In this document: positions 34,607 to 45,025 of the stretch, one piece after another
Position numbering within the stretch: the first letter of the stretch is position 1
Layout of the letters: every line of letters begins with the position of its first letter
Assembly (NCBI RefSeq): GCF_025950525.1
Contig: NZ_JAPDGS010000003.1
Coordinates: 62,001-126,000, forward strand
Length of the DNA: 64,000 bases
Direction: 5' to 3'
Origin: Stagnihabitans lacustris
GTDB lineage: Bacteria; Pseudomonadota; Alphaproteobacteria; Rhodobacterales; Rhodobacteraceae
Notes under the pieces: model-generated
What the model was told of the DNA's origin: nothing
What the model saw: only the letters and a program-made list of their open reading frames with translations
Databases searched by the model: none
Translations under genes and position numbers: made by a program

Positions 34607-37600
34607 GGCCCTTTCTGCGCAACGCAAGGCGGCTGATCCGCTGGCCTCGACCTGGCTGTCGGCCAATGCGGGGTCGGGCAAGACGCGGGTGCTGACCGAC
34701 CGGGTGGCACGGCTGCTGCTGGGGGGCGTTTCGCCGCAGCGCATCCTGTGCCTGACCTATACCAAAGCCGCCGCGACCGAGATGCAGAACCGGCTTTTCG
34801 CGCGGCTTGGCGAATGGGCGATGATGGAGGACGCCAAGCTGACCGCTGCCCTGTCCGATCTGGGCGAAACCGGCCTTGGCGGCGATACGCTGGCCCGGGC
34901 GCGGCGGCTGTTCGCGCGCGCCATCGAGACGCCGGGCGGCTTGCGGATTCAGACGATCCATTCCTTCTGTGCGTCCCTGTTAAGGCGTTTTCCGCTGGAG
35001 GCTGGGGTGTCGCCGGGCTTTGCAGAGATGGACGACCGCGCCGCCAAGATGCTGCGCGCCGATCTTTTGGAGGAGATGGCGACGCAGGTCCCGGCGCCCC
35101 TGTCGCAGGCCGCGCGCTATTTCTCGGGCGACGGGTTTCCGGGGCTTTTGGCCGATATCGCGGGCTATCCTGACGGTTTCGACGGCACACCCTTTGCGCC
35201 CGACAGCGCCGCGGATCTGCTGGCCGAGGTCTTCCTTGGCGATGAGTCCGACCTTCTGGCCGCCGTCCTGCCGATCCTGGCGGCGGGCAGCGCCAATGAT
35301 GTGAAGGCGGCCGAAAACCTGACCCGTGTCACGCCCAGCCTGGAGGGGTTGCAGGCTTTGGAGGGGGTTTTGCTGACTGGTTCAAGCGCAAAAGAGCCCT
35401 TTACCGCCAAGTTAGGCTCTTTTCCGACCAAGGCGACGCAGGGGAAACTGGGGACGCTCTTGCCCCGGTTGGAAGACCTGATGCGGCGAGTCGAGGCGGC
35501 GCGGCCCAGGCGGCTGGCGCTGTATGCGGCGGAAAAGACCGCGGCGCTGGCGGGGCTGGCGCGGGCCTTCTTGCCGCGTTGGCAGGCGCGCAAGTCCGCC
35601 CTGGGCGTGCTGGATTTCGACGACCTGATCACGCGGGCGCGCGACCTCTTGTCCGACCCCTCGGTCGCGGCTTGGGTTCTGTTTCGGCTGGATGGCGGCA
35701 TCGACCACGTGCTTGTGGACGAGGCGCAGGATACCTCGCCCGATCAATGGCGGGTGGTGGAGCTTCTGACGGCGGAATTTACGGCAGGCGCGGGCACGCG
35801 AGAGGGCGGGCGGACGCTGTTCGTCGTGGGCGACAAGAAGCAGTCGATCTATTCCTTCCAAGGCGCCGATGTCGCGGCCTTCGACGAAAAACAGGCTCTG
35901 TTCCAGCGGAATTTCGATGCGGTGGCGCAGGTCTTTCAGGTTTTGCCGCTGGAATACTCCTTCCGCTCCTCGCCTGCGATCCTGGATGTGGTGGATGCGG
36001 CGCTGTCGGGGCGCGACCCGGGCGCCCTGGGCGATACGGTCAGCCACCGCGCGACCAATGAAGCCCTGCCCGGCCGTGTCGACCTTTGGCCCCTGATTGC
36101 CGACGACGAAACGCCGGAGGACACCGCCTTTGAAGACCCGGTCGACCTGATCCGCGACAGTCACCCAGTGGCGCGGCTTTCGGCGCAAATCGCGGAAAAT
36201 ATCGCGGCGATGCTGGCGCGTGGTGAGCAGATCCCGACCGCCAAGGGTCCGCGGCCCATGACGCCGGGGGATGTGCTGATCCTGGTGCAAACCCGCGGGC
36301 CGGTGTTCGACGAGGTCATCCGGGCCTGCAAGGCGCGCGGCCTGCCGATTGCGGGCGCCGACCGGCTGGAGTTGACCGAGGAACTGGCGGTCAAGGACCT
36401 GATTGCGCTGCTGAAATTCCTGGCGACGCCCGAGGATGACCTGTCGCTGGCCTCTGTCCTGCGCTCTCCGATGTTCGGGATCACCGAAGCGGAGCTTTAC
36501 GCGATCACCCGGCGGAAGGGGTTTTTGTGGGAGGCGATAAGGGCGAAAGACACGCCCTATGTGACCGCGCTGCACGACCTGCGCGACCGGGTGGACTTTC
36601 TGCGGCCCTATGAACTGCTGCAACGCGCGCTGATCCGGCATGACGGGCGCCGGCGGTTGCTGGCGCGGTTGGGGCATGAGGCCGAGGACGCGATTGACGA
36701 GTTGTTGAACCTGGCGCTGACCTATGAGGCGGGGTCGGTGCCCAGCCTGACCGGCTTCCTGTCCTGGTTGGAGCAGGACGAGGCGCAGGTGAAACGCCAA
36801 GCCGAGGGGGCGGGCGGGCGCATCAGGGTCATGACGGTGCATGGGTCAAAGGGGCTGGAGGCCGAGGTGGTTTTCCTGCCGCAGACCAATGACCGCCGCG
36901 CCAATGACCGCGGCGCGATGCTGGAGGACGACCAGGGGCGGGTCTATGCCAAAGTCCCCGCCGACGCGGCGCCGCCCGAGATTCTGGCTCTGATCCAGCG
37001 GAAACAGGCCCGAGAGGCCGAAGAGAACTTGCGGCTGCTCTATGTCGCGCTGACCCGGGCGCGGTCCTGGCTGGTGGTCTGCGGCGCCGGAGAGGCCAAG
37101 TCGGAAAAGGCATGGCATGGCATCGTGGCGCAGGGCATGGCGAAACTGCCGGCGCAAAAGGTCCCATTCGGCCTGCGTCATCAGCACGGCGATTGGCCGG
37201 ACCCGGTCCCGCCCGAGGCCCAGCCTCAAGAGGCCCCTGCCCCGCTGGAGGCCTGGGTTTTCGTCCGGGCCGAGCCGATGGAGCGTCAGGCCAAGACGCT
37301 TTCGCCCTCGGACCTTGGCGGGGCCAAGGCGCTGGCGGGCGGTGGCGAGGACAGCGAAACGGCGATGGCGCGCGGCACGGCCCTGCACAAGCTGTTGCAG
37401 TTTCTGCCCGATCATCCGGTGGAAACCTGGCCTGCCGTGGCAAAGGGTCTGTGGGCCGAGGCGCAGTTGGAGGCGGCGGCCCGGCTGATCCTGGACCCCA
37501 ACCTGGCCGAGGTCTTTGCCGGTCAGGCCGAGGTTGCGTTGACCGCCGATTGGAACGGGCGGAGGCTGATGGGGTCGATTGACCGGCTGGTCGCCCTTGC

Positions 37601-37886
37601 GACCGGGGGGCGGCTGATCGTCGATTTCAAGTCGAACCTGGTGGTGCCCTCCGCCCCCGATCAGGTGCCCGAGGGCATCTTGCGGCAAATGGGGGCCTAT
37701 CGGCACATGGTGGGCGGCCTGGGGATTGCGGCCGATTGCGCGATCCTGTGGACGGAAACCGGCCGGTTGATGACCCTGCCGCGCGATCTGGTTGATGCGG
37801 CCCTGGCGCGGGCGATCCATGACCTGCCTGCATTGCCGCTAACCCCAGATGTCGTGGACCTTGACGCCCTGACCCCCGCATCTTAG
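34593..37886 (+). CDS. addA: Double-strand break repair helicase-nuclease AddA
   Basis: A 1097-residue UvrD-type helicase with a nuclease domain. Walker A is ANAGSGKT (24-31). Walker B is VDEAQD near 375, followed by motif III GDKKQSIYSFQGAD. Motif V/VI segments include VMTVHGSKGLEAEVVF and LLYVALTRARSW. The PD-(D/E)XK nuclease at the C-terminus shows LIVDFKSN near 1010 with the catalytic Asp and Lys. Together with AddB it degrades broken ends and loads recombinase, as RecBCD does in E. coli. The gene sits in the usual murU-addB-addA-trxA order of the Rhodobacteraceae. Confidence 0.95.
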   Translation: MIPLEALSAQRKAADPLASTWLSANAGSGKTRVLTDRVARLLLGGVSPQRILCLTYTKAAATEMQNRLFARLGEWAMMEDAKLTAALSDLGETGLGGDTLARARRLFARAIETPGGLRIQTIHSFCASLLRRFPLEAGVSPGFAEMDDRAAKMLRADLLEEMATQVPAPLSQAARYFSGDGFPGLLADIAGYPDGFDGTPFAPDSAADLLAEVFLGDESDLLAAVLPILAAGSANDVKAAENLTRVTPSLEGLQALEGVLLTGSSAKEPFTAKLGSFPTKATQGKLGTLLPRLEDLMRRVEAARPRRLALYAAEKTAALAGLARAFLPRWQARKSALGVLDFDDLITRARDLLSDPSVAAWVLFRLDGGIDHVLVDEAQDTSPDQWRVVELLTAEFTAGAGTREGGRTLFVVGDKKQSIYSFQGADVAAFDEKQALFQRNFDAVAQVFQVLPLEYSFRSSPAILDVVDAALSGRDPGALGDTVSHRATNEALPGRVDLWPLIADDETPEDTAFEDPVDLIRDSHPVARLSAQIAENIAAMLARGEQIPTAKGPRPMTPGDVLILVQTRGPVFDEVIRACKARGLPIAGADRLELTEELAVKDLIALLKFLATPEDDLSLASVLRSPMFGITEAELYAITRRKGFLWEAIRAKDTPYVTALHDLRDRVDFLRPYELLQRALIRHDGRRRLLARLGHEAEDAIDELLNLALTYEAGSVPSLTGFLSWLEQDEAQVKRQAEGAGGRIRVMTVHGSKGLEAEVVFLPQTNDRRANDRGAMLEDDQGRVYAKVPADAAPPEILALIQRKQAREAEENLRLLYVALTRARSWLVVCGAGEAKSEKAWHGIVAQGMAKLPAQKVPFGLRHQHGDWPDPVPPEAQPQEAPAPLEAWVFVRAEPMERQAKTLSPSDLGGAKALAGGGEDSETAMARGTALHKLLQFLPDHPVETWPAVAKGLWAEAQLEAAARLILDPNLAEVFAGQAEVALTADWNGRRLMGSIDRLVALATGGRLIVDFKSNLVVPSAPDQVPEGILRQMGAYRHMVGGLGIAADCAILWTETGRLMTLPRDLVDAALARAIHDLPALPLTPDVVDLDALTPAS

Positions 37887-37919
37887 GTTCCGGGTCTTGA
37901 ATTCCATTGGAGAACTATC

Positions 37920-38246
37920 ATGGGCGCTGCCACTGTTGCCGTGACCGATGCCACCTTTGACAAGGAAGTCCGCCAGTCCGACGTGCCGGTCGTGGTCGAT
38001 TTCTGGGCGGAGTGGTGCGGCCCTTGCCGTCAGATCGGCCCGGCTCTGGAAGAGCTGGCCGCCGAATATGGCGGCAAGATCAAGATCGTGAAGGTCAATG
38101 TCGACGAGAACCCCGACAGCCCGGCGGCTTTGGGCGTGCGCGGCATCCCCTCGCTGTTCCTGTTCAAGAACGGTGAAGTGGCCTCGAACAAGGTTGGGGC
38201 GGCCCCCAAGGCGGCGCTGAAGAACTGGATCGACTCGGCCATCTAA
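37920..38246 (+). CDS. trxA: Thioredoxin 1
   Basis: A 108-residue cytoplasmic thioredoxin with the active site WCGPC at 32-36, preceded by VVVDFWAE, the cis-proline in GIPSLFLF, and KVNVDENP. It reduces disulfides in ribonucleotide reductase and other partners. The ATG at 37920 follows GGAG. The gene lies 33 bases after addA and ends in a strong terminator. Confidence 0.97.
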   Translation: MGAATVAVTDATFDKEVRQSDVPVVVDFWAEWCGPCRQIGPALEELAAEYGGKIKIVKVNVDENPDSPAALGVRGIPSLFLFKNGEVASNKVGAAPKAALKNWIDSAI

Positions 38247-38268
38247 GGGCCTTGCGATGCGACGAAAC

Positions 38269-38290
38269 GGGCGCCTTCGGGCGCCCTTTT
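38269..38290 (+). terminator. Intrinsic terminator of trxA with a UUCG tetraloop
   Basis: GGGCGCC (38269-38275) pairs with GGCGCCC (38280-38286) around a TTCG loop and is followed by TTTT (38287-38290). This is a textbook hairpin with an extra-stable tetraloop. The T-run touches the stop codon of the convergent gene. Confidence 0.9.
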
Positions 38291-39207
38291 CATGTGGCAG
38301 AGATCGGCCAGCCCAGGGTGGCAAGCCGCGCAAGGATGGCTTTGGGCTTGTCCTCCCAGGCGCACAGCGATTGCTGGCGCAGATACCAAAACAGATAGCG
38401 GCCGAAATCCTGCGGCGCCTTGGTGGCGGCAAGGGCTTGGGCAAAAGCTGGGGCCACGCCGTCGCGCGGCACCGAAGCGGCCATATGGTGCCAGTCGATC
38501 CGCGCCCAAAGCATCGCGGGCTTGTCCAGCAGGAACCCCTTGAAGGCCACGGTCGAATTCTGCGTCACCACCAGATCAGCCGAGGCCAGAAGCGCAGTGC
38601 TGCCAGGTTGCAGCGACAGGCGGGGATAGGTGTGGGTCAGGGCCGTCAGCGCCTCGGTCTCGTCCGGCGTATAGGTCTCTGACGGGTGGGTGGTCGCGAT
38701 CACCGGGCGATCCGGCCAGCGGCGCAGGGTTTCGCGCAGCATGACCAGGGGGCTGGCGGACTGAAACGACCGCGTCTCGGTCAGCTTGCCTTGCAGGGGC
38801 GCAAGGATATGGCCCGCACGGGAAGGTGCGATGCTGTGCAGGATATGGCTGCGCCAATTGGCCAGGAAGGCGTCGATCCGGTCCTGGGGAACCTGCGGCG
38901 GGGTATAGGGCAGGGTGGCGGTCTGCCAATCCCAGCGGCAGTTGGTCGGCTGGATCTGCCAAAACGGCTCGAACCCCGCGGGGCGCAGGGTCAGGCAGCG
39001 TGGGCCGTCGGGGTCATTATTAACCACCATGTGAAAGCCGTCGCGGTGGGGGATATCGGGACGCTCGGCCTCGGGGCAGATGGTGACGTGCCAGCCCGCG
39101 CCCTGCACGGCGGCAATAACGCGGGCGGGCATGGTGTTTTCGCCCCGCGCCAGACGCTGACGGCCCAGCGGTTTCAGGTAGAAATACAGCCGCATCTTCA
39201 GCCCCAT
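38290..39207 (-). CDS. Capsular polysaccharide biosynthesis-like protein
   Basis: A protein of about 305 residues. The region near the middle to the C-terminal end, [16 protein letters not shown], then [29 protein letters not shown], resembles the phosphorylase-like fold of KpsC/LipB-type capsule proteins and related sugar transferases (a Ser/Thr-Val-Asn-Ser-Thr turn followed by a large hydrophobic helix). The start is ambiguous: the ATG at 39207 (MGLKMRLYF) or the one at 39195 (MRLYF); neither has a strong site. The gene is divergent from hslV by 54 bases. It may act with the glycan cluster at 12-23 kb, but this is a guess. Confidence 0.7.
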   Translation of the reverse strand: MGLKMRLYFYLKPLGRQRLARGENTMPARVIAAVQGAGWHVTICPEAERPDIPHRDGFHMVVNNDPDGPRCLTLRPAGFEPFWQIQPTNCRWDWQTATLPYTPPQVPQDRIDAFLANWRSHILHSIAPSRAGHILAPLQGKLTETRSFQSASPLVMLRETLRRWPDRPVIATTHPSETYTPDETEALTALTHTYPRLSLQPGSTALLASADLVVTQNSTVAFKGFLLDKPAMLWARIDWHHMAASVPRDGVAPAFAQALAATKAPQDFGRYLFWYLRQQSLCAWEDKPKAILARLATLGWPISAT

Positions 39208-39261
39208 GGTTGCCGTTGCGCGTGGCCTTTCGCATATAGGAACGGAACACAGGAGGCGGCA

Positions 39262-39807
39262 ATGGCGGATGACAAGTTTCCCGGCTGGCATGGCACGACA
39301 ATCCTTGCGGTGCGCAAGGGAGGTGAGGTCGTCGTGGCGGGGGATGGCCAGGTGAGCCTGGGCCAGACCGTGATCAAGGGGACGGCGCGCAAGGTGCGGC
39401 GGATTGCCGACGGCGTGGTCTGCGGCTTTGCGGGATCGACGGCGGATGCCTTTACGCTGTTGGAACGGCTGGAGAAAAAGCTGGAAGGCGCGGTGCCCTT
39501 GGCGCGCGCCTGTGTCGAGCTGGCGAAGGACTGGCGCATGGACAAGTATCTGCGCAACCTGGAGGCCATGTTGATCGTGACGGATGGGGTGGGCCTGTAT
39601 GTGCTGACCGGAGCGGGCGATGTGCTGGAGCCGGAGCATGACGTGGCGGCCATCGGGTCGGGTGGGAACTTTGCCCTGGCTGCGGCGCGGGCCTTGATGG
39701 ACAGCGATTTGCCAGCCGAGGCGATTGCCCGCAAGGCCATGGCGATTGCCGCCGATATCTGCGTCTATACCAACGGCAACCTGACGGTGGAGAGGATCGC
39801 AAAATGA
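39262..39807 (+). CDS. hslV: ATP-dependent protease peptidase subunit HslV
   Basis: HslV is the proteolytic core of the HslUV protease. The 181-residue precursor has an 11-residue propeptide before the TTILAVRK segment, so Thr12 should be the N-terminal nucleophile after processing. [18 protein letters not shown] and the [14 protein letters not shown] block are all present. The ATG at 39262 follows a perfect AGGAGG site. Its stop overlaps the hslU start as ATGA. Confidence 0.96.
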   Translation: MADDKFPGWHGTTILAVRKGGEVVVAGDGQVSLGQTVIKGTARKVRRIADGVVCGFAGSTADAFTLLERLEKKLEGAVPLARACVELAKDWRMDKYLRNLEAMLIVTDGVGLYVLTGAGDVLEPEHDVAAIGSGGNFALAAARALMDSDLPAEAIARKAMAIAADICVYTNGNLTVERIAK

Positions 39808-41081
39808 CCGACCTGACCCCGCGGGAGATTGTTTCCGAGCTTGACCGTTTCATCATCGGGCAGGCGGCGGCGAAACGGGCCGTGGCGGTGGCCTTGCGCA
39901 ACCGCTGGCGGCGTAAGCGCCTGGGCGATGATCTGCGCGACGAGGTTTACCCCAAGAACATCCTGATGATCGGGCCGACCGGGGTGGGCAAGACCGAGAT
40001 TGCCCGCCGCTTGGCGCGGTTGGCCAAGGCGCCTTTCCTGAAGGTCGAGGCGACCAAGTTCACCGAAGTGGGCTATGTCGGCCGCGATGTCGACAGCATC
40101 ATCCGCGACCTGGTGGATGTCGCGATCAGCGACACGCGGGCACGGATGCGCGAGGATGTGCGGGCGCGGGCGATGACCGCCGCAGAGGAACGGGTGATCG
40201 AGGCGCTGGCCGGCAAGGAGGCCCGGGAGCAAACGCGCGAGCTGTTCCGCGGCAAGCTGCGGCGCGGCGAGTTGGACGACAAGGAAATCGAAATCGAGGT
40301 CGAAGAACCCGCGCCCGTGATGTTGCCGGGGGCCGATCAGATGCAGGGGCTTCAGGATATCTTCAAAGCCTTTGGCCGGACAAAGCGGAAAAAGGTCACT
40401 GTCGCCGCCAGTTTCGAGGTTCTGTTGGGGCAAGAGGCCGACAAGCTGCTGGATGACGAGGCGGTCAAGGCGGCTGCTTTGGACGCGGTGCAGAACAGCG
40501 GGATCGTCTTTCTGGACGAGATCGACAAGATTTGCGCCGGGGCAGAGCGGCGCGGCGCCGATGTCTCTCGTGAGGGGGTGCAGCGCGACCTGCTGCCCTT
40601 GATCGAGGGCACGACGGTGTCCACCAAACATGGCGCGGTGAAGACGGATCATATCCTGTTCATCGCCAGTGGCGCGTTCCATATCGCCAAACCCTCGGAT
40701 CTGCTGCCGGAGTTGCAGGGGCGCTTGCCGATCCGGGTCGAGTTGCAGGCCCTGACCGAGGCCGATTTCGTGCGCATCCTGACCGAGACGGAAAATGCCT
40801 TGACCCGGCAGTATCGCGCTTTGCTGGCGACCGAGGCGGTGACTGTGACCTTCACGCCGGACGGCATCGCGGCGCTGGCGCGGACGGCGGCCGAGGTCAA
40901 CCGCAGCGTCGAAAACATCGGCGCGCGCAGGCTTTACACGGTGATGGAGCGGGTCTTCGAGGAGATCAGCTTTAGCGCTCCGGATCGGGCGGGCGAGGAA
41001 ATCACCGTCGATTCCGCCTTTGTCGAGACACATGTGGGCGCTTTGGCCCGGTCAACGGATATCAGTCGCTATGTTCTATAG
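39804..41081 (+). CDS. hslU: HslUV protease ATPase subunit HslU
   Basis: A 425-residue AAA+ unfoldase. Walker A is GPTGVGKT (57-64), Walker B is VFLDEIDKI near 235-243, and the ring-forming GYVGRDV loop needed for substrate threading is at about 90. The I-domain between them is present but somewhat short. The C-terminus keeps the sensor-2 region [15 protein letters not shown]. The typical C-terminal tail that inserts into HslV is shown by ISRYVL. It is coupled to hslV by an ATGA overlap and overlaps the next gene by eleven bases. Confidence 0.96.
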   Translation: MTDLTPREIVSELDRFIIGQAAAKRAVAVALRNRWRRKRLGDDLRDEVYPKNILMIGPTGVGKTEIARRLARLAKAPFLKVEATKFTEVGYVGRDVDSIIRDLVDVAISDTRARMREDVRARAMTAAEERVIEALAGKEAREQTRELFRGKLRRGELDDKEIEIEVEEPAPVMLPGADQMQGLQDIFKAFGRTKRKKVTVAASFEVLLGQEADKLLDDEAVKAAALDAVQNSGIVFLDEIDKICAGAERRGADVSREGVQRDLLPLIEGTTVSTKHGAVKTDHILFIASGAFHIAKPSDLLPELQGRLPIRVELQALTEADFVRILTETENALTRQYRALLATEAVTVTFTPDGIAALARTAAEVNRSVENIGARRLYTVMERVFEEISFSAPDRAGEEITVDSAFVETHVGALARSTDISRYVL

Positions 41082-42135
41082 GGTTCTTCTTCTGGTCGCG
41101 CTTGCCGCCTGCACGCCGCGGGGGGAACTGGGCTTTACCCAAGCCGCAGCCCCGGGGCGGTCGATATTCGTGGGCACCACGCGGGCGTTCGATGCCAATG
41201 GCGACCCCACGCTTTTCGAAAGGGCCGAGACCCTGGGTCTGGCACGGTATGACGTCGCGATCCCGCCCGAGCATCTGCCGGGGGAAATCACCTATCCCAA
41301 GGGCGAGGTCGACCCGCAGACCGACTTTGCCGTGACGGGCAAGCGGAACTACACCGACGATCCGGCGTTTCGAGGCGATCTGGCGCGGCAATTGGCGCGC
41401 AATGGCGGCGAGGCGGTCGTGTTCGTCCATGGCTATAACACCAATTTCGCCGAGGGCCTGTATCGGCTGGCGCAGTTGGGGCAGGATTTCGAGGTGCCGG
41501 GGGTGCTGGTGTCATACTCCTGGCCCTCACGCGGGACGGTGGCTGGCTATGCCTATGACCGCGATTCCGCCCTGTTTGCACGGGATGGGCTGGAAAGCCT
41601 GCTCAAGGAACTGCGGCTTGCCGGGGCGCGGCGGATCAACATCATCGCACATTCCATGGGGTCCTCTGTGACGATGGAGACGCTGCGGCAGATGGCGATT
41701 GCGGGCGACCGGGCGACTTTGGACCGGCTGTCGGGGGTGATCCTGATTTCGCCGGACCTGGATGTCGATGTCTTCCGCAATCTGGCGACACGGATGGGCA
41801 AGCTGCCAGAGCCCTTTGTGATTTTCACCTCGCAGAAGGACAAGGCCTTGCAGCTGTCGGGCTGGATCAGCGGCGAGCCGGCGCGGCTGGGGAACCTGCA
41901 GGATGTCTCTGAACTGGCCGATCTGAAGGTGACGCTGGTCGATGTCGGCGCCTTTAACACCGGAGAGGGGCATTTCAATGTCGGGAACTCTCCGGCGCTG
42001 ATTGCGCTGATGAACCGGGCGGGGGCGGCAGAGGCGCTGGTGGCCAGCGATGGGTCCCCCTCGGGGCTGTTGCCGATGGTGGTTCTGTCGGTGCGCAATG
42101 TGACGCAGATCGTCTTGCGGCCGGTGATCCAGTAG
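41071..42135 (+). CDS. Alpha/beta hydrolase lipoprotein (DUF900-like)
   Basis: A 354-residue lipoprotein with signal peptide [14 protein letters not shown] (lipidated Cys14). The mature part is an alpha/beta hydrolase: strand and oxyanion region [11 protein letters not shown] (117-126), nucleophile elbow HSMGS with Ser195, and a later Asp-containing block [10 protein letters not shown]. It resembles the DUF900 group of esterase-like proteins. The ATG at 41071 lies inside the end of hslU, which suggests coupling. Substrate unknown; placement at the envelope is from the signal. Confidence 0.82.
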   Translation: MFYRVLLLVALAACTPRGELGFTQAAAPGRSIFVGTTRAFDANGDPTLFERAETLGLARYDVAIPPEHLPGEITYPKGEVDPQTDFAVTGKRNYTDDPAFRGDLARQLARNGGEAVVFVHGYNTNFAEGLYRLAQLGQDFEVPGVLVSYSWPSRGTVAGYAYDRDSALFARDGLESLLKELRLAGARRINIIAHSMGSSVTMETLRQMAIAGDRATLDRLSGVILISPDLDVDVFRNLATRMGKLPEPFVIFTSQKDKALQLSGWISGEPARLGNLQDVSELADLKVTLVDVGAFNTGEGHFNVGNSPALIALMNRAGAAEALVASDGSPSGLLPMVVLSVRNVTQIVLRPVIQ

Positions 42136-42753
42136 TCAGCGCTTGCGCAGATAGACGTAATAGGCGCCGCCGCCGCCGTGTTTCAGATGCGCTTCGCGGA
42201 CCTGCAGCACGGCGGGCCCCAGCGGCGCCATGTGCAGCCAATGCGGGACCTGGTGGCGCAACACGCCCATGCGCTGCGGGATCGGGCCGTGGTCGGGCGT
42301 CTGCTTGCCCTTGCCGGTGATGACCAGAACCAGCCGCAGCCCGGCGGTCTGCGCGTTCAGGATAAAGCGGATCAGCTCGGGTTGGGCCTCGGCCAGGGTC
42401 ATGCCGTGAAGGTCGATCCGCGCCTCGGGGTCCAGCTTGCCGCGGGTCATCTGGGTGTGCTTTTTGGCGTCCATCTGCACCGGGGCCTGGGCCAGATGTT
42501 CGGCGGGCGTTGTGGGCTCCCAGGGTTTGGATTTGGGCGTGCGGGCCTTTTCGCCCAGACGAAAGGCTTCCAGCAGGTTTTTGGGGGCGCGGGGCTGGGC
42601 GGGCTCGGGCAGGGGCTTGGTCAAGGGTGGGTTTTTGGCGGCGAAGATGCGCGCCATTTTCTCGGCGCGGATATGGGTCTCGGCGCGGCTGATGCTGCGG
42701 GCGACCTGCGTCCACAGGTCCTTTTCCTCGTCCGAGAGCGTGCGGCGCTTCAT
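42136..42753 (-). CDS. Smr-domain protein
   Basis: A 205-residue protein with a long basic, proline-rich N-terminal part and a C-terminal Smr domain: IDLHGMTLAEAQPEL, then LVLVITGKGKQT and a GGGGAYYVYLRK end. Smr domains bind or cut DNA or RNA (MutS2- and SmrA/B-like). The ATG at 42753 overlaps the stop of mltA. The smr-mltA-tim44 order is usual in alphaproteobacteria, but the functional link is not known. Confidence 0.88.
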   Translation of the reverse strand: MKRRTLSDEEKDLWTQVARSISRAETHIRAEKMARIFAAKNPPLTKPLPEPAQPRAPKNLLEAFRLGEKARTPKSKPWEPTTPAEHLAQAPVQMDAKKHTQMTRGKLDPEARIDLHGMTLAEAQPELIRFILNAQTAGLRLVLVITGKGKQTPDHGPIPQRMGVLRHQVPHWLHMAPLGPAVLQVREAHLKHGGGGAYYVYLRKR

Positions 42754-43775
42754 TCGTCTGGCGCCAGAGCAAAGGCACGGTCGATGGGCAAGAGCATCAA
42801 CAACCGCCCGCCGTCCTTGATCGCGCCCGCCGCAAGTCCCGCCTGGGGACCGGAGCCATAGAAGATATCCGCACGTTGGGCGCCCTTGATCGCGCCTCCG
42901 GTGTCCTGGGCGACCATCAAGCGGTTGATCGGGTCGGCGCCGGTTTTCTCGACCCAAACCGGCGTCCCAAGCGGCACGAAGGCCGGATCGACGGCGACGG
43001 AGCGCAGGGGGGTGATCGAACGGCCCATGGCGCCGATGGGGCCCTGATCATCGGTCAGCGAGAGTTTGCGGAAGAAGATATAGGAGGGGTTCTGGTTCAA
43101 CACCTGCGCCCCGGCGGCGGGATTGGCGCGGACCCAGGCGGCGATGGACTGCGCCGACAGCCCATCCGGCGACAGCGCGCCGCGGGCCACCAGAACCTGG
43201 CCGATGGACCGATAGGCATGGCCGTTGCGGCCCGCGTACCCCACGCGCAACACGCGGCCGTCTTGCAGCTGGATGCGGCCAGAGCCTTGGATATGCAGGA
43301 AAAACACATCGACCGGGTCATCAAGCCAAGCGATTTCCAGTCCTCTGCCGCGCAGGATGCCGCTTTCGATCGTGGCGCGGTCATACCAGGTCATGCCGTC
43401 GCGCAGCTCGGGTGGGCGGCGGTAGATCGGGTATTGAAAGCGGCCCGTGCGGGTGGGGGAGCCCTGCAAGACGGGCTCGTAATAACCGGTGAACAGCGCG
43501 GGGGGATGGCCCAGAAGCACGGGACGGAACAGCAGTTCAAAGAAGTTGCGCGCGGCGGTCGGGTTGGGATCAACGGTGGCGGCCAGCTTGCACAGCGGGG
43601 CCCAGTCGGGGGCGTCCAGCATGTCGCAGGTCTTCAGGAAGGTCTGAAAGGCCGCCAGGTGATCATCGGCCTGCCACTCGGGCAGGCTTTCGAAATCAAG
43701 CACTTGCGCAAAGCAGTTTGGGGCCGCCATCAGCGACCCCAACCAGAAGAGAGATGCGGCAAGGGCGACACGCAT
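42750..43775 (-). CDS. mltA: Membrane-bound lytic transglycosylase A
   Basis: A 341-residue murein hydrolase that cleaves the MurNAc-GlcNAc bond to leave 1,6-anhydro ends. It starts with a signal peptide (MRVALAASLFWLGSLMAA, cut near CFA). The MltA domain includes LFTGYYEPVLQGS and a C-terminal 3D-like region VAQDTGGAIKGAQRADIFYGSG with the catalytic Asp. No lipobox is visible, so it may be soluble in the periplasm. The ATG at 43775 was chosen over an upstream TTG. It follows the Tim44 gene by four bases. Confidence 0.9.
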   Translation of the reverse strand: MRVALAASLFWLGSLMAAPNCFAQVLDFESLPEWQADDHLAAFQTFLKTCDMLDAPDWAPLCKLAATVDPNPTAARNFFELLFRPVLLGHPPALFTGYYEPVLQGSPTRTGRFQYPIYRRPPELRDGMTWYDRATIESGILRGRGLEIAWLDDPVDVFFLHIQGSGRIQLQDGRVLRVGYAGRNGHAYRSIGQVLVARGALSPDGLSAQSIAAWVRANPAAGAQVLNQNPSYIFFRKLSLTDDQGPIGAMGRSITPLRSVAVDPAFVPLGTPVWVEKTGADPINRLMVAQDTGGAIKGAQRADIFYGSGPQAGLAAGAIKDGGRLLMLLPIDRAFALAPDE

Positions 43776-43779
43776 GCGC

Positions 43780-44424
43780 CTAGTCGCTGATGGCCACAAG
43801 CTGCCAATTCGGATCGCCGGTGCCCATCAGGCGCGAGAAAGCCCAGACCTCGCGCTGACGCTGGATCGCGGTGGCATTGCCCTCGACGACCTGACCTTCG
43901 GCATTCTTGACGGCGCGGATCAGCTCTCCGGTGAAGCGGATCGAGACTTCGGCGCGCTTGGTGGTGCGGTCAAAGCGCGCCTCGGTCAGCGACAATTCGC
44001 GGATGCCCATGAAGGTCGAGGTCACGGTAAGGCCGCGCGCCATGCGGTCGGCAACGGCGGCGTCGAAGCTGGCCTCGACCTCGGGGCCGGTGAAGGGGCG
44101 GATGGAGTCGATCTCGGCCTTGTCGAAGGCCATCAGGATCATTTCATAGGCGCCGCGCGCGCCTTTCAGGAATTCGGTGACGTTGAAGTCGGGCTCGGCG
44201 CCTTTCATCGCGGCCAGCGCGTCACGGCTGGCCTCGTCGGGGGCGTGGTCGGTGATGTCCTCGTCCAGGGCACCGTCGATGACGGTGGGCGCCGAAGCTC
44301 GGCCCGCCGGCGCGGCCGCCGTGGGTTCGAACCCGTCGCGGGTGCCAAGCACCGAACGGAGCTTGATGATCAGGAAGACAGCGATGCCCGCGAGGACAAG
44401 GAGCTGGATCGAGACGGAAGACAT
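43780..44424 (-). CDS. Tim44/TimA-like membrane-associated protein
   Basis: A 214-residue protein with one N-terminal membrane helix (about residues 6-24) and a C-terminal Tim44-like domain (FNVTEFLKGARGAYEMILMAF to the end). In alphaproteobacteria such proteins are called TimA, and their ancestry relates to the mitochondrial Tim44 import factor; their bacterial job is little known. It heads the tim44-mltA-smr unit and is divergent from fxsA-secB, the usual arrangement. The middle region is Ala/Asp-rich and unstructured-looking. Confidence 0.87.
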   Translation of the reverse strand: MSSVSIQLLVLAGIAVFLIIKLRSVLGTRDGFEPTAAAPAGRASAPTVIDGALDEDITDHAPDEASRDALAAMKGAEPDFNVTEFLKGARGAYEMILMAFDKAEIDSIRPFTGPEVEASFDAAVADRMARGLTVTSTFMGIRELSLTEARFDRTTKRAEVSIRFTGELIRAVKNAEGQVVEGNATAIQRQREVWAFSRLMGTGDPNWQLVAISD

Positions 44425-44519
44425 GCGGGACCCATGAACTATGGCGATTGCCGGTTGCGATCACTATGTAAGGGCTGGGTGGGGCCAAGTCCACCTTTGG
44501 GGCCGAAGCTTTTTGCGGG

Positions 44520-45002
44520 ATGGGAAAAATGCGCGTGATCTTGGGGCTTTTGGTCTGGTCTCTGGTGGAAATCGGGCTGTTTGTCGCGGTAGGCGGGGCC
44601 ATCGGGGTCTGGGCGACCTGGGGTGTCGTGTTGGGCTCGGCCGTGCTGGGCGTCGCGGTCTTGCGGCGGGCGGGGGAGGGGCAGCAGATGCGGGCGGTTC
44701 AGGTGCAGGACTTGGCCGGGCCGCTGGCGCAGGGCGTGTTGCGCGGGCTGGCGGGGGTTCTGCTGATCCTGCCGGGGTTTCTGACCGATGCGCTGGGGCT
44801 TGCCTTGCTGGTGCCGGCGGTGCGCGGGGTGATTATCGCGCGGATCGTGGCACGGTTTGGCGGGGTGCAGTTTCGGGGCGCGCAGTTTCGGGGTGGCTTT
44901 GCGACGTCAGAGGACGTGATCGACGGTGAGGCGGTGGAAGTGCCTCAGCAGCGGGTCGGGCCGCCTTCGGGATGGACCAAGGATCACGAGGCTGATAGGT
45001 AG
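44520..45002 (+). CDS. fxsA: FxsA-family membrane protein
   Basis: A 160-residue membrane protein with three or four hydrophobic segments: 8-50 (two), about 75-100 and 105-120, with the family pattern LRGLAGVLLILPGFLTDALGL. FxsA was named for suppressing F-exclusion of phage T7; its normal role is unclear. Two ATG codons, at 44520 and 44529, both allow the start; the first is used here. It precedes secB by 23 bases in the same direction. Confidence 0.85.
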   Translation: MGKMRVILGLLVWSLVEIGLFVAVGGAIGVWATWGVVLGSAVLGVAVLRRAGEGQQMRAVQVQDLAGPLAQGVLRGLAGVLLILPGFLTDALGLALLVPAVRGVIIARIVARFGGVQFRGAQFRGGFATSEDVIDGEAVEVPQQRVGPPSGWTKDHEADR

Positions 45003-45025
45003 TCTCCAGGATTTTGGAGGGTCAC

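Noticed and set aside
44325..44342. GGTTCGAACCC, resembling a tRNA T-loop
   Set aside because: It lies inside the Tim44-like gene and no cloverleaf can be built around it.
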